64,000 nucleotides of DNA from Streptomyces sp. B93. GTDB lineage: Bacteria; Actinomycetota; Actinomycetes; Streptomycetales; Streptomycetaceae. Position 1 is the stretch's first letter; each line of letters opens with the position of its first letter. Below are positions 1 through 8,362 of this stretch, piece after piece. The notes under the pieces were generated by a model. That model was not told the origin of the DNA. It worked only from the letters and a program-made list of their open reading frames with translations, and ran no database searches. The stretch is taken from positions 1-64,000 of the forward strand of contig NZ_JAGPXL010000033.1 in NCBI RefSeq assembly GCF_018070565.1, read 5' to 3'. The position numbers and the translations under genes were made by a program.

Positions 1-1
1 C

Positions 2-343
2 ATGTATCTGTGGGGGGTGCTGTACGTGGGCGGGGCCGTGTTGGAGGCGGAGGACGGGGGGACCAGTTCCTCGCCGATCGGGTCGTGTCGGCGCGATGGC
101 ACGCCGGAGCAGAACGAGCAGTGGATGCGGGTCGTGGACTACGACGTGAGCTGGCTGCCGCTGGGGTTCGAGTGTGTGACCAGCGACGGAGGGCGGTACG
201 ACAGCGGCGAGGTGCCGTCGTACGTCAATCCCGTGGTGTTCGGGCTGGCGTTGGCCGGGGTGGGGTGTGCCGTCGGGGCCGGGTACCGGGGGGAGTTGCG
301 GGCTCGGCGGGGGCAGGGCGGCGGCTCCGGGCAGCTTCGGTAG
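2..343 (+). CDS. Small membrane protein, probably the C-terminal part of a gene cut by the window edge
   Basis: I do not recognise this protein. The readable part is at most 113 residues. A hydrophobic stretch starts immediately at the first residues (YLWGVLYVGG), a soluble loop with two Cys follows, and a second hydrophobic segment (VVFGLALAGVGCAVGAGY, about residues 78-95) precedes a short basic tail rich in Arg. That is the pattern of a membrane protein with one external loop. The ATG at base 2 could be internal, because the open frame reaches the window start. It converges on the hydrolase gene downstream, with a shared terminator between them. Confidence 0.5.
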   Translation: MYLWGVLYVGGAVLEAEDGGTSSSPIGSCRRDGTPEQNEQWMRVVDYDVSWLPLGFECVTSDGGRYDSGEVPSYVNPVVFGLALAGVGCAVGAGYRGELRARRGQGGGSGQLR

Positions 344-425
344 GCCGTGTCACGGGCCGCGCCTGCCGCGCCGGGCGGGCACCGCTGCCCAGGGCGCTGA
401 GGGAGCGGGGCCCGTCTTCCGGTGG

Positions 426-453
426 GCCGCCCGGCCGGAGGGGGCCGGGCGGC
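426..453. terminator. Bidirectional terminator hairpin between convergent genes
   Basis: An 11-bp perfect inverted repeat (GCCGCCCGGCC / GGCCGGGCGGC) with a 6-base loop lies just beyond the stop codons of the membrane protein (+) and the alpha/beta hydrolase (-). It has no T-run, as is usual in Streptomyces. Confidence 0.6.
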
Positions 454-458
454 GCGTC

Positions 459-1292
459 CTACTTGGCCAGAAAGGCGAGGAGGGCGTCGGTGACCTCCTG
501 GGCGTGGGTCCACAGCAGTCCGTGCGGGGCGCCCTCGATGACCACGTAGTCGGCCTGCGGGAGCGCCTGGTGGAAGGGCTCCCCGGTGGCCTCGATCGGG
601 AGGATGCGGTCGGCGGTGCCGTGCAGGATCAGCGCGGGTACGGCGACCTTCGGGATGTCGGTGCGGAAGTCGGTGGTCCAGGTGGAGACGCAGGCCAGGG
701 AGGCGTACCAGGAGGCGCCGGCGGCCACGTTCCAGCTGTTGCGGACGGCCTCCTCGCTGATGCGCGTGCCGAGGTTCTCGTCGAGGTTGTAGAAGTCCTG
801 GTAGAAGGCGGTGAAGTAGGCGTACCGGTCGGCGGTGACGGCCTGCTTGATGCCCTCGAAGACGCTCCCGTCGACACCCCCGGGGTTGTCGTCGGTCTTG
901 AGCAGGAACGGTTCCAGGGAGGCGAGGAAGGCCGCCTTGGCAACCCGGGCGGAGCCGTAGGTGCCGAGGTAGCGGCCGACTTCACCGGTGCCCATGGAGA
1001 AGCCGACGAGGACGGCGTCGTTGAGGTCGAGGGTCTCCAGGACGGTGTTCAGGTCGGCGGCGAAGGTGTCGTAGTCGTAGCCGGTGGTGGGCTGGCTGGA
1101 GCGGCCGAACCCGCGGCGGTCGTAGGTGATGACGCGGTAGCCGGCCTCCAGCAGGGCGGCGGCCTGCTTCTCCCAGGAGTGACCGTCGAGCGGGTAGCCG
1201 TGGATCAGCACGACCGGCTGTCCGGTGCCGTGGTCCTCGTAGTAGAGGTCGATGTTGGTGGAGTTCTCCTGGCCGACGGTGATGAACGGCAT
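459..1292 (-). CDS. Alpha/beta hydrolase, non-heme chloroperoxidase-like
   Basis: 277 residues spanning a whole alpha/beta-hydrolase fold. The nucleophile elbow GFSMG puts Ser at residue 99; the acid is Asp228 (GTADRILP) and the base His257 (APHGLL), a complete triad. The oxyanion motif HGYPLDGHSW is at 31-40. Sequence style matches cofactor-free haloperoxidases/arylesterases (RsbQ/chloroperoxidase group), but the natural substrate cannot be read from sequence. I chose the ATG at 1292 because GAGAGG lies a short distance upstream and MPFITVGQ is the usual family start. It sits downstream of an OhrR-like MarR regulator on the same strand, and the 160-base gap holds repeated GYGCAAY boxes, so peroxide or electrophile induction is plausible. 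Confidence 0.88.
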   Translation of the reverse strand: MPFITVGQENSTNIDLYYEDHGTGQPVVLIHGYPLDGHSWEKQAAALLEAGYRVITYDRRGFGRSSQPTTGYDYDTFAADLNTVLETLDLNDAVLVGFSMGTGEVGRYLGTYGSARVAKAAFLASLEPFLLKTDDNPGGVDGSVFEGIKQAVTADRYAYFTAFYQDFYNLDENLGTRISEEAVRNSWNVAAGASWYASLACVSTWTTDFRTDIPKVAVPALILHGTADRILPIEATGEPFHQALPQADYVVIEGAPHGLLWTHAQEVTDALLAFLAK

Positions 1293-1360
1293 GGTGATCA
1301 CTGCCTCTCGTTGGGTGGGTGGTGCGGGGGCTGCTGCCCTGTCGGAGAACATAGTCCAAA

Positions 1361-1407
1361 ATTAAAGAGTGTGCAATTACATCGTGCGCAACTTAATAGG
1401 GCGCAAT
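1361..1407. promoter_or_regulatory. Putative MarR/OhrR operator ahead of the hydrolase
   Basis: Three copies of GYGCAAY start at 1371, 1386 and 1401, exactly 15 bp apart. They lie within a short AT-richer island bounded by ATTAA (1361-1365) and TTAAT (1393-1397). The position just upstream of the hydrolase, next to a MarR gene, fits an operator. The link to the adjacent regulator is inferred. Confidence 0.45.
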
Positions 1408-1454
1408 GGTGAACGGCTTCTTCCTGAGCCGCTCTCAGACATCGACGACCGCGG

Positions 1455-1943
1455 TCACCTCCGCGGGGAACCGCCTCGGTTGATCCTGTCGATCATGCCG
1501 AGCAGCACGGTCCGGGCGTTCTCGAACTCCTCGGCGGTGTCCGGCCCCATCCCCATGGCCTCGCCGATCTTCCCCGGAATGTCCCGGGCGCGCTCCCGCA
1601 TCGCGATCCCGTCGGCGGTCAGCGTGATCGTCACCGTTCGCTCGTCGTCCGGGCGCCGCTCCCTGCGGATCAGCCCGTTGGTCTCCAGGCGTTTCAGCAG
1701 CGGCGTCAGGGTGCCGTAGTCGAGGTAGAGCATCGCCCCCAGTTGCTTGACCGACAGCTCGCCGCGCTCCCACAGGGCCAGCAGGACCAGGTACTGGGGG
1801 TACGTGAGGCCGAGGCCGTCCAGCAGCGGCCGGTACACCCCGGTGACCGCGCGCGACGCGGCGTAGAGCACGAAGCACATCCGGTCGTCCAGCAGTTGGG
1901 GCCCGGGGCCGACGGGAGTTGGCTCGGGGTCCGGGTCGGTCAT
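1455..1943 (-). CDS. MarR-family regulator, OhrR-like thiol peroxide sensor
   Basis: 162 residues, the normal size for the family. The N-terminal helix carries Cys23 in RMCFVLYAASRA, followed by VYRPLLDGLGLTYPQYLVLLALWE. This is the hallmark of OhrR-type repressors, whose single N-terminal Cys is oxidised by organic hydroperoxides and releases DNA. The winged helix follows (LSVKQLGAMLYLDYGTLTPLLKRL), with the wing RRPDDERT. Start chosen at ATG 1943, where the OhrR-like reading begins. No ohr peroxidase gene is adjacent; the nearest gene on the same strand is an alpha/beta hydrolase, which is the likely target along with its own promoter. Alternative: a DUF24-like or other MarR sensor, less likely given the Cys context. 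Confidence 0.85.
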   Translation of the reverse strand: MTDPDPEPTPVGPGPQLLDDRMCFVLYAASRAVTGVYRPLLDGLGLTYPQYLVLLALWERGELSVKQLGAMLYLDYGTLTPLLKRLETNGLIRRERRPDDERTVTITLTADGIAMRERARDIPGKIGEAMGMGPDTAEEFENARTVLLGMIDRINRGGSPRR

Positions 1944-2027
1944 GCGAGCCACCGTACCCTTCGGCGTCCGCGATGCCCACGTGGGCGTGCTCCTCGTGCG
2001 CGAGGAACACGCCCACATGCCTGGTGT

Positions 2028-2492
2028 TCAGAGCGTCGGCGCCAGTTCCGCTCTGCCGAACAGGAGGGCGTACCCCGGCGGGAGTTGGGTGAGGACGTCG
2101 TCGATCACCTCGTCGGGTACCAGCCTGGGGAGGGTCGTCAGGACCGAGCTGACGTGCCAGCGGGCCGTCGCCGGGGGCGTGTCCTCCAGGCGGGCGGCGA
2201 CGGAGTCGACGAACTCGGCGGCCGTGAGGGGGTGGGTGGCCGGGATCTCGGCGGCTATGAGGCGGGCCGCCTCGTGCGGGAGGGAGTGGGCCAGCGCCAC
2301 CCGTTCCTCGCCGGTGACGTGGCCGCCGAGGGCGGAGAGGACGGTGCGGGTGATGCGTTCCGCCTCCGCGGGGGTGGCGTACTGGCCCGCTTCCCGTACG
2401 GCTTCGACCAGTGCCGCCCAGGCCGGGGAGGCTTCGGTGGGGGTGGAGGTGGGGGCGGGGGTGCGTGGGGTCGGCATCGTCATCGTGGTCAT
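2028..2492 (-). CDS. DUF2267 domain protein
   Basis: 154 residues. After a Thr/Pro-rich N-terminus (about 1-22) the rest is a DUF2267 repeat-type helical domain: WAALVEAVREAGQY, then a LSALGGHVTGEERVALAHSLP segment and a second LPPGYALLFG segment. The family is common in actinobacteria and often lies next to stress genes; its function is not established. Start at ATG 2492, with GGAGGA in good spacing. It lies between the MarR gene and an Hsp20 gene, all on the minus strand, suggesting a stress-related neighbourhood. Confidence 0.8.
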   Translation of the reverse strand: MTTMTMPTPRTPAPTSTPTEASPAWAALVEAVREAGQYATPAEAERITRTVLSALGGHVTGEERVALAHSLPHEAARLIAAEIPATHPLTAAEFVDSVAARLEDTPPATARWHVSSVLTTLPRLVPDEVIDDVLTQLPPGYALLFGRAELAPTL

Positions 2493-2643
2493 GGGTCCTC
2501 CTCCGGTCCGTTGTCGGGAAGGGGGCGGGAAGGGAGTGAGAAGGGGGCGGGAAGGGTGGCGGCGGGCGGGGGCAGCGGGCAGCAAGGGGCCGCGTCCCGT
2601 GGGGCGGGGTGCCCGGTCCACGGGACGCGGCTGGTGAGCGGGC

Positions 2644-3066
2644 TCAGCCGCTCAGCTGCTTGCGGTCGCTGCCGCCGGTGATCTGGATGCGGCGGGGCTT
2701 GGCCGCCTCCGCCACGGGGATGCGCAGGGTGAGGACGCCCGCGTCGTAGGAGGCGTCCACGCGTTCCGTGTCGAGGGTGTCGCCGAGGAAGAGCTGACGG
2801 GTGAAGGTACCCGTGGGGCGCTCGGCGGCGATCATCTCCGCGCCCTCGGGGGCGGGGTTGCGGCGCTCGGCGCGGACGTTGAGGACGTTGCGTTCGATGT
2901 CCAGCTCGATCGTCTCGGGGTCGATGCCGGGGAGGTCGAAGTGGACGATGAAGTCGTCCCCGGAGCGGTAGGCGTCCATCGCCATCGCCGTGGGGCGGGT
3001 GGCGGAGCCCAGGACCTGCTGGGCGAGACGGTCGAACTCACGGAAGGGGTCGGTGCGCATGAGCAT
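2644..3066 (-). CDS. hsp20: Small heat-shock protein, Hsp20/alpha-crystallin family
   Basis: 140 residues with the core alpha-crystallin domain at about 40-130: DDFIVHFDLPGIDPETIELDIERNVLNV (first strands), GTFTRQLFLGDTLDTERVDASYDAGVLTLRIPV, and the characteristic A-x-x-x-GVLTLRIP ending. It resembles Streptomyces Hsp18, a chaperone that holds unfolding proteins. An AAAGGAG ribosome site precedes TTG/GTG/ATG candidates at 3075, 3069 and 3066; ATG 3066 gives the family N-terminus MLMRTDPFRE. A strong vegetative-type promoter with a palindromic -10 lies upstream, as expected for repressor-controlled hsp18 (RheA-type control in S. albus). Confidence 0.92.
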   Translation of the reverse strand: MLMRTDPFREFDRLAQQVLGSATRPTAMAMDAYRSGDDFIVHFDLPGIDPETIELDIERNVLNVRAERRNPAPEGAEMIAAERPTGTFTRQLFLGDTLDTERVDASYDAGVLTLRIPVAEAAKPRRIQITGGSDRKQLSG

Positions 3067-3128
3067 CACGGTCAACTCCTTTCTCTCCTCTCATCAGGCG
3101 TTGTGTGCCGCTGCGATGCCCTACGTGT

Positions 3129-3160
3129 AGTTATATAACTCGGCGGCGGTGAGTTGACAA
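3129..3160 (-). promoter_or_regulatory. hsp20 promoter with palindromic -10 region
   Basis: On the minus strand TTGTCA (-35, 3160-3155) is separated by exactly 17 bases from TATATA (-10, 3137-3132), a near-consensus promoter. The -10 sits inside a perfect 12-bp palindrome, AGTTATATAACT (3129-3140), a natural repressor site. This is one of the most AT-rich spots in the window. Confidence 0.65.
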
Positions 3161-3168
3161 GCCCCGAC

Positions 3169-4125
3169 TCAGGTTTGGTGAGTCCGGAAAGCCCTCCGGT
3201 AGCCCTGCGGGCTGGTGCCGACCACCCGGCGGAAGCGTTCACGGAAGGCGGTCGGTGAGCCGAAGCCCGCCTGCGCGGCGATCCGGTCCACGGAGTACGC
3301 CGTGGTCTCCAGCAGGTGCTGGGCGCGGCGCACCCGCGCGCGGTGCAGCCACTGGAGCGGCGTCGTGCCGGTCTGTTCGCGGAAGCGGCGGTTCAGGGTG
3401 CGGGTGCTCATGCCCGCCCGGGCCGCCATGTCGTCCAGGGTCAGGTCTCGGTCACAGTGCTCCTCCAGCCAGCGGAGGAGGGGTTCCAGGGCCGCGCCCG
3501 CGGGGGCCGGGGGCCTGGGCGGGTCCTGGACGATGAACTGGGCCTGGCCGCCCTCCCGTTCCAGCGGCATCACCGACATCCGCGCGGTGTGGGCGGCGAC
3601 CGCGGAGCCGTAGTCCTTGCGGATCATGTGCAGGCACATGTCCAGGGCCGCGGCGGCGCCCGCCGAGGTGAGGAACTGGCCGTTGTCGACGTAGAGGACG
3701 TTCGGGTCGACGGTGACCTTCGGGTAGCGGGCGGCGAGGTCGGGCGCGGCGAACCAGTGCGTGGTGGCGCGCAGGCCGTCCAGCAGGCCGGTGGCCGCGA
3801 AGAGGAACGCGCCGACGCAGACGGAGGCGATGCGTGTGCCGTTCGCCGCCGCCGCGCACAGCGCCTCGGTGACGCCCGGCGGCAGCGGGTCGGGCGGCTC
3901 CTCGACGCCGGGCAGGATGATCGTGTCGGCCTCGGCCAGCGTCTCGAGGCCGTAGGGCGCCCGGACCGTGAACAGACCCGCGCTCACCTCCTCCCCGGCC
4001 GAGACCACCTTCACCCGGTACGCCTCCCGGCCGTCCGGCAGCCGGGCCCAGCCGAAGGTGTCGACGGGGGCGGAGAGGTCGAACGGGACGACCCCGTCCA
4101 GGGCGAGTACGGCAACGGTGTGCAT
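3169..4125 (-). CDS. GlxA-family transcriptional regulator (DJ-1/PfpI + AraC HTH)
   Basis: 318 residues in the standard order: a DJ-1/PfpI-like domain (about 1-190), where the nucleophile-elbow region reads GTRIASVCVGAFLFAATGLL with a Cys in place, then an AraC-type DNA-binding domain with two HTH motifs (about 210-310: LTLDDMAARAGMSTRTLNRRF and YSVDRIAAQAGFGSPTAFRERF). Such regulators sense small metabolites or carbonyl compounds, but the ligand cannot be predicted. Start ATG 4125 gives the family start MHTVAVLALDG; there is no good ribosome site, so it may be leaderless. It is a single gene, divergent from the DUF2269 gene. Confidence 0.87.
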   Translation of the reverse strand: MHTVAVLALDGVVPFDLSAPVDTFGWARLPDGREAYRVKVVSAGEEVSAGLFTVRAPYGLETLAEADTIILPGVEEPPDPLPPGVTEALCAAAANGTRIASVCVGAFLFAATGLLDGLRATTHWFAAPDLAARYPKVTVDPNVLYVDNGQFLTSAGAAAALDMCLHMIRKDYGSAVAAHTARMSVMPLEREGGQAQFIVQDPPRPPAPAGAALEPLLRWLEEHCDRDLTLDDMAARAGMSTRTLNRRFREQTGTTPLQWLHRARVRRAQHLLETTAYSVDRIAAQAGFGSPTAFRERFRRVVGTSPQGYRRAFRTHQT

Positions 4126-4276
4126 GGCAGGAGAGTATGGGGGTGACGGGTTCTCGCCAACCTCCTCCATCAGCTACGTGGGGTGAGGTGCCTGTCAGAA
4201 GCGTATGGCGGGAATCCGTTGGGTGGTGGCAATCCTGCCGCTTCCCGGTGATCGTCCGGGGCCCTACCGTCGGGCC

Positions 4277-4726
4277 GTGACCAAGTTCCTCCTCGCCGTG
4301 CATGTCATCGCCGCGATCGTCGCGATCGGGCCGGTGACCGTCGCCGCCAGCATGTTCCCGCCCGCCGCCCGCCGTGCCCTGGACGCCCCCGACGACGTCC
4401 AGGCCGCCGGGACGGTGCGGCTGCTGCACCGGATCTGCCGGGTCTACGCCGCCGTAGGCATCGCCGTGCCCGTGTTCGGGTTCGGGACGGCGAGTGCCAT
4501 GGGGGTCATGGGTGACGCCTGGCTGATCGTGTCGATCGCGCTGACCACGCTCGCCGCCCTCGTCCTGGTCGTGCTGGTGCTGCCCCGGCAGGAGGTCTTC
4601 GTGGAGGGCGGCGGGACGCGTGCGACGACCGCCCGGCTGGCCATGTTCACCGGGATGTTCAATCTGCTGTGGGCGACCGTGACGGTGCTGATGATCGTCC
4701 GGCCGGGGTCGACCACCGGCGCCTGA
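4277..4726 (+). CDS. DUF2269-type integral membrane protein
   Basis: 149 residues with four hydrophobic segments: FLLAVHVIAAIVAIGPVTVA, CRVYAAVGIAVPVFGFG, WLIVSIALTTLAALVLVVLV and MFNLLWATVTVLMIV. Short charged loops separate them, and a conserved His lies in the first helix. This matches the DUF2269 predicted membrane family of unknown function. Start GTG 4277 is chosen because the first transmembrane helix begins right after it; longer starts add a low-complexity Arg/Pro segment. It ends 19 bases before the convergent DUF445 gene. Confidence 0.72.
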   Translation: MTKFLLAVHVIAAIVAIGPVTVAASMFPPAARRALDAPDDVQAAGTVRLLHRICRVYAAVGIAVPVFGFGTASAMGVMGDAWLIVSIALTTLAALVLVVLVLPRQEVFVEGGGTRATTARLAMFTGMFNLLWATVTVLMIVRPGSTTGA

Positions 4727-4745
4727 GCGCCCCCGGCCGGCGTCC

Positions 4746-6167
4746 CTACGCCCCCAGCGCCCGCGCCACCGTGTAGATCAGCAGGCCCGCCAGCGACCCC
4801 ACCACGGTGCCGTTGATCCGGATGAACTGGAGGTCGCGGCCGATGTGCGCCTCGATCTTCTTGGTGGTGTGCCCGGCGTCCCACCCGGCCACGGTGTCCG
4901 TGATCAGGGACGTGATCTCCCCGCGGTACGTCGTCACCACGTGCACCGCCGCGCCCTCGACCCAGCGGTCCACCTTGCCCTGCATCGACGGCTCGGCGGC
5001 CATCCGGGCGCCCAGCGACAGCAGCGAGGCCCGCACCCGCAGCCGTAGCTCGCTGCGCTCGTCCTCGGCGGCCGACACGATCATGGCGCGTACGGCGGTC
5101 CAGGCCGACGCGATCAGGTCCTGGACCTCGCCCCGCGCGAGCACGTCGCTCTTGAGGCGCTCGACCCGCGCGCGGGTGTCCGTGTCGGACTGGAGGTCGG
5201 AGGCGAAGTCGGTGAGGAAGCGGTCCAGGGCGCCGCGCGCCGGGTGCGAGGGCATGTCGCGCATCTCGGTGACGAAGCGCAGCAGTTCCTTGTAGACCCG
5301 CTCGCCGATCCGCTTGTCCACGAACCTCGGCGTCCAGCCGGGCGCGCCGCCCTCCACGGCGACCATGACGTCCTGGCTGTGCAGCACCAGCCAGTCGTGG
5401 GCGCGGCTGACGACGAGGTCGACGACGCGTTTGTGGCCGCCGTCCGCGACGACCTTCTCCAGCATCTTGCCGAGGCCCGGGGCGATCTCGCGGGCGTCGG
5501 CGCGCCGGGTGATGGCCTCGCCGACGACGGCCTGGACGTCGGTGTCGCGCAGCACGGTCAGGGCGCCGCGCAGGGCAGTCGCCAGCTCCGCCGTCACCCG
5601 GTCCGCGTGCTCGGGCTCGGCGAGCCAGGCGCCGAGTCTGCTGCCGATGCCGACGGCGCGCAGTCGCTGCCGTACGACGTCCTCGGAGAGGAAGTTCTCG
5701 CCGACGAACTCGCCGAGCGAGACGCCGAGCTGGTCCTTCTTGTTGGGGATGATCGCGGTGTGCGGGATGGGGATGCCCAGCGGGTGCCGGAACAGGGCGG
5801 TCACCGCGAACCAGTCGGCGAGCGCGCCGACCATGCCCGCCTCGGCGGCCGCGGCGACATAACCGGCCCAGGCGCCCGCGCCCGCGTGCGCGGCCCACTC
5901 GGCGAGGGCGTACACCACCGCGACGAAGAGCAGCAGGCCGGTCGCCGTGAGCTTCATCCGGCGTACGCCGCGGCGCTTCTCCTCGTCGGCGGCGCTGAAG
6001 GTGGTCATGGCGCGGGCGGCGGAGACGGGCACGCCGGTGCCGCCCGCGGTCGCCGCCTCAGCCGTCCCGGTCCCGGCCCCGGTCTCAGCCGTCCCGGCCC
6101 CGGTATTCGCTCTCCCGGCGGCCGTAGTCCTCATGCCGTCCGTCCGCCGCCGTTCCATCCGCTCCAC
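4746..6167 (-). CDS. DUF445 family membrane protein
   Basis: 473 residues. An N-terminal Gly/Ala/Thr-rich stretch (about 1-55) precedes a transmembrane segment (TATGLLLFVAVVYALAEWAA). Next comes the family signature AAAEAGMVGALADWFAVTALFRHPLGIPIPHTAIIPNKKDQLG, then a long helical soluble region with repeated DLIASAW/RVRASLLSL-type helices. A C-terminal hydrophobic anchor (VVGSLAGLLIYTVARAL) closes the protein. The function of DUF445 (YjiN-like) proteins is unknown. GTG 6167 has GAAGG at good spacing; ATG 6134 and ATG 6008 are alternatives that would drop the low-complexity leader. Divergent from the SGNH hydrolase gene. Confidence 0.82.
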   Translation of the reverse strand: MERMERRRTDGMRTTAAGRANTGAGTAETGAGTGTAEAATAGGTGVPVSAARAMTTFSAADEEKRRGVRRMKLTATGLLLFVAVVYALAEWAAHAGAGAWAGYVAAAAEAGMVGALADWFAVTALFRHPLGIPIPHTAIIPNKKDQLGVSLGEFVGENFLSEDVVRQRLRAVGIGSRLGAWLAEPEHADRVTAELATALRGALTVLRDTDVQAVVGEAITRRADAREIAPGLGKMLEKVVADGGHKRVVDLVVSRAHDWLVLHSQDVMVAVEGGAPGWTPRFVDKRIGERVYKELLRFVTEMRDMPSHPARGALDRFLTDFASDLQSDTDTRARVERLKSDVLARGEVQDLIASAWTAVRAMIVSAAEDERSELRLRVRASLLSLGARMAAEPSMQGKVDRWVEGAAVHVVTTYRGEITSLITDTVAGWDAGHTTKKIEAHIGRDLQFIRINGTVVGSLAGLLIYTVARALGA

Positions 6168-6411
6168 CCGTCCGCCTTCACCACACCGGCCACCGCACCA
6201 GCCCTGGCCGACATTGTCCCTTCCTGTCCTACTCCCGGAACGAAACGAGAGTTCCCGGCGTCTGTCCGGTCGGGGAAGTTCACCGTGGAACGCCTGTGGC
6301 CCAATGGGGGGTCCTGTTCATCTTCCCTCCGCTCCATGCCTCATCATGGGGTTGATCGCTTCGGGGCCCCAGGAGACTGGGCTCCGTACCTCCCGAGGAG
6401 ACCCGCACCGC

Positions 6412-7752
6412 ATGACCAGGCAACACGGTTATGCCTTGCTCGCCGCCATCGTCGCGCTGGTCGTCGCCGTGTCCACGGCCATATACGTCGGGGTCTCCTT
6501 CGACGACGGCACGCGGCGGCTTCCCGACGCCGGGAGCCGCGCCCCGCACAACTCCGCGGCGCCCGCCTCCGCCGGTACCTGGGTCGGCTCCTGGTCGGCC
6601 TCCCCGGCCGCCGCCGAGCCCGGCACCGAGACGACCGGCCTGGCCGGGGTCTCCGTCCGCAACGTCGTGCACACCAGCGTCGGGGGGACGAGTGCCCGCG
6701 TGACGCTGTCCAATCTCTACGGCCAGCGACCGCTGAGCCTCACCCACGCCACCCTCGCCCTGAGCGCCGACGGCACGGCCGCCGCCGTACCCGGCACCAT
6801 GCGGCGGCTGACCTTCGGGGGCGCCCCGACCGTCGTCGTACCGGCCGGACAGCAGGTGACCAGCGACGCCGTCCGGCTGCGCGTGCCGCACGACACCGAC
6901 GTCCTGGTCACCACGTACTCCCCCGACGGGGCCGGACCGGTCACCTGGCACCCGAACTCCCGGCAGATCTCGTACACCGCGCGGGGCGCCCACGCGAACG
7001 ACCCGACCGGGGTCCCGTACACCGGGCAGGTGGAGGCCTGGCGGTACCTGACCGCGCTCGACGTGCTCAGCCGGGAGTCCGACGGGACCGTCGTCGCCTT
7101 CGGGGACTCCCTCACCGACGGGATCAGCTCCGCCCTGGGCGAGAACCGGCGGTGGCCGGACGTGCTCGCCGACCGGTTGCGGGAGGCCGCCGAGGACGGC
7201 GCGGACGTGCCGCGCTACGGCGTCGTGAACCAGGGCATCAGCGGCAACCGGGTCCTCGCGGACGGGCTGGGGCGGCCCGCGGACAACCCCAGTGGGCTCA
7301 ACCGGTTCGAGCGGGACGTGCTGTCCCGGACCAACGTCAAGGTCGTCGTCATCGATCTCGGCGTCAACGACATCCTGCGCAACCCGCTGCCCGCGCGGCC
7401 CGAGCACGACTCCGAGGAGATCCTCGACGGGCTGCGGACGCTGGTGCGGCAGGCGCACGCGCGGGGCGTCAAGGTCGTCGGGGCGACGCTCATGCCCTTC
7501 CTCGGGCACCGGGGCTACACGGAGGCGCGCGAGGAGGTACGGCAGCGGGTCAACGCCGAGATCCGCGCGGGGCGGGTCTTCGACGCGTACGCCGACTTCG
7601 ACAAGGCGCTCCGGGACCCCTACGACCCGCGGCGGTTCCGGTCCGACTACGACTCCGGGGACCATCTGCACCCCAGCGACAAGGGGTTCGCGCGGATGGC
7701 GGAGACGGTGCGGATGGAGGACCTGACGGGGGCGGCGCCCGCGGAGCTGTAG
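6412..7752 (+). CDS. Secreted or anchored SGNH/GDSL hydrolase
   Basis: 446 residues. The N-terminal hydrophobic segment (YALLAAIVALVVAVSTAIYVGV, about 7-28) is a signal peptide or anchor. A beta-rich accessory region (about 55-215, starting TWVGSWSASP) precedes the SGNH catalytic domain. Its blocks are all present: VVAFGDSLTDG with nucleophile Ser233, Gly in NQGISGNR, LGVNDI with Asn319, and Asp417/His420 in GDHLHPS. The family removes acyl or acetyl esters from sugars, lipids or wall polymers; the substrate is unknown. GAGGAG lies upstream of ATG 6412. The gene stands alone, divergent from the DUF445 gene. Confidence 0.87.
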   Translation: MTRQHGYALLAAIVALVVAVSTAIYVGVSFDDGTRRLPDAGSRAPHNSAAPASAGTWVGSWSASPAAAEPGTETTGLAGVSVRNVVHTSVGGTSARVTLSNLYGQRPLSLTHATLALSADGTAAAVPGTMRRLTFGGAPTVVVPAGQQVTSDAVRLRVPHDTDVLVTTYSPDGAGPVTWHPNSRQISYTARGAHANDPTGVPYTGQVEAWRYLTALDVLSRESDGTVVAFGDSLTDGISSALGENRRWPDVLADRLREAAEDGADVPRYGVVNQGISGNRVLADGLGRPADNPSGLNRFERDVLSRTNVKVVVIDLGVNDILRNPLPARPEHDSEEILDGLRTLVRQAHARGVKVVGATLMPFLGHRGYTEAREEVRQRVNAEIRAGRVFDAYADFDKALRDPYDPRRFRSDYDSGDHLHPSDKGFARMAETVRMEDLTGAAPAEL

Positions 7753-7773
7753 TCGTCGTCGGCCGTCGCCGGT

Positions 7774-8232
7774 TCAGGGAGCGGCGATCGCCGCCTCGGC
7801 CGCCGTCCTGATGCGGGTGCCGAAGGCGGGGGCGTCCCGGCGGGCGGCGGCGAGGGCCAGGCCGACGAGCAGCTTGCCGACGCCGTGGCCCTCCAGTTCG
7901 TTGAAGATGCGGACCTGGGTGCCTCCGCCGGGGAGGGCCACCAGGTCGTAGCCGCCTTCGCGGACGGTGACGGTGTTCTTGGAGGTCTCGGTCCACCGGA
8001 TCCGCGCCGGGGCCTGGAGGTCGGTGATGCGGAACTCACGGGCGGTCTTCATCCCGGCGTCCTTGACGGTGCTCCGGAAGAGGGTGCCCACGGTGGTGGG
8101 GGCGTCGGGGACGCGTTCGATGCGCTGGACACGGGGGCTGAACTGGGGGTCGTTCCGGCCGTCGGCGAGATAGTCGAACACCTTGTCGATGGGGCGGTTG
8201 ATGTCCACCGTCGCTTCGAACTGACCTGACAT
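7774..8232 (-). CDS. SRPBCC family (polyketide cyclase/dehydrase-like) protein
   Basis: 152 residues forming one START/Bet v1-like helix-grip fold: FEATVDINRPIDKVFDYLADGRNDPQFSPRV at the start, a mid region with WTETSKNTVTVREGGYDLV, and a long C-terminal helix. The SRPBCC superfamily binds lipids or other hydrophobic ligands; nothing here fixes a ligand. GGGAG six bases upstream selects ATG 8232 over ATG 8244. It converges tightly (21 bases) on the SGNH hydrolase gene, which is on the other strand, so they are not co-transcribed. Confidence 0.8.
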   Translation of the reverse strand: MSGQFEATVDINRPIDKVFDYLADGRNDPQFSPRVQRIERVPDAPTTVGTLFRSTVKDAGMKTAREFRITDLQAPARIRWTETSKNTVTVREGGYDLVALPGGGTQVRIFNELEGHGVGKLLVGLALAAARRDAPAFGTRIRTAAEAAIAAP

Positions 8233-8362
8233 GGGCACTCCCATGGCCTGGGCCGCGGCGGTGCGCCACGGCCGCCCTCGAGGAGGTGGGAAACGACCTC
8301 CGCACCGAGCGTAGGCAGAATCGGCGGCGCTGTCTCAGCGAACGCCCCCCCCGGCCCCGGTC

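Noticed and set aside
5244..7811. An 855-codon open frame on the plus strand
   Set aside because: It runs opposite the DUF445 gene and out of frame over the SGNH gene; no domain is readable, and the composition is Arg/Gly/Ala-rich.
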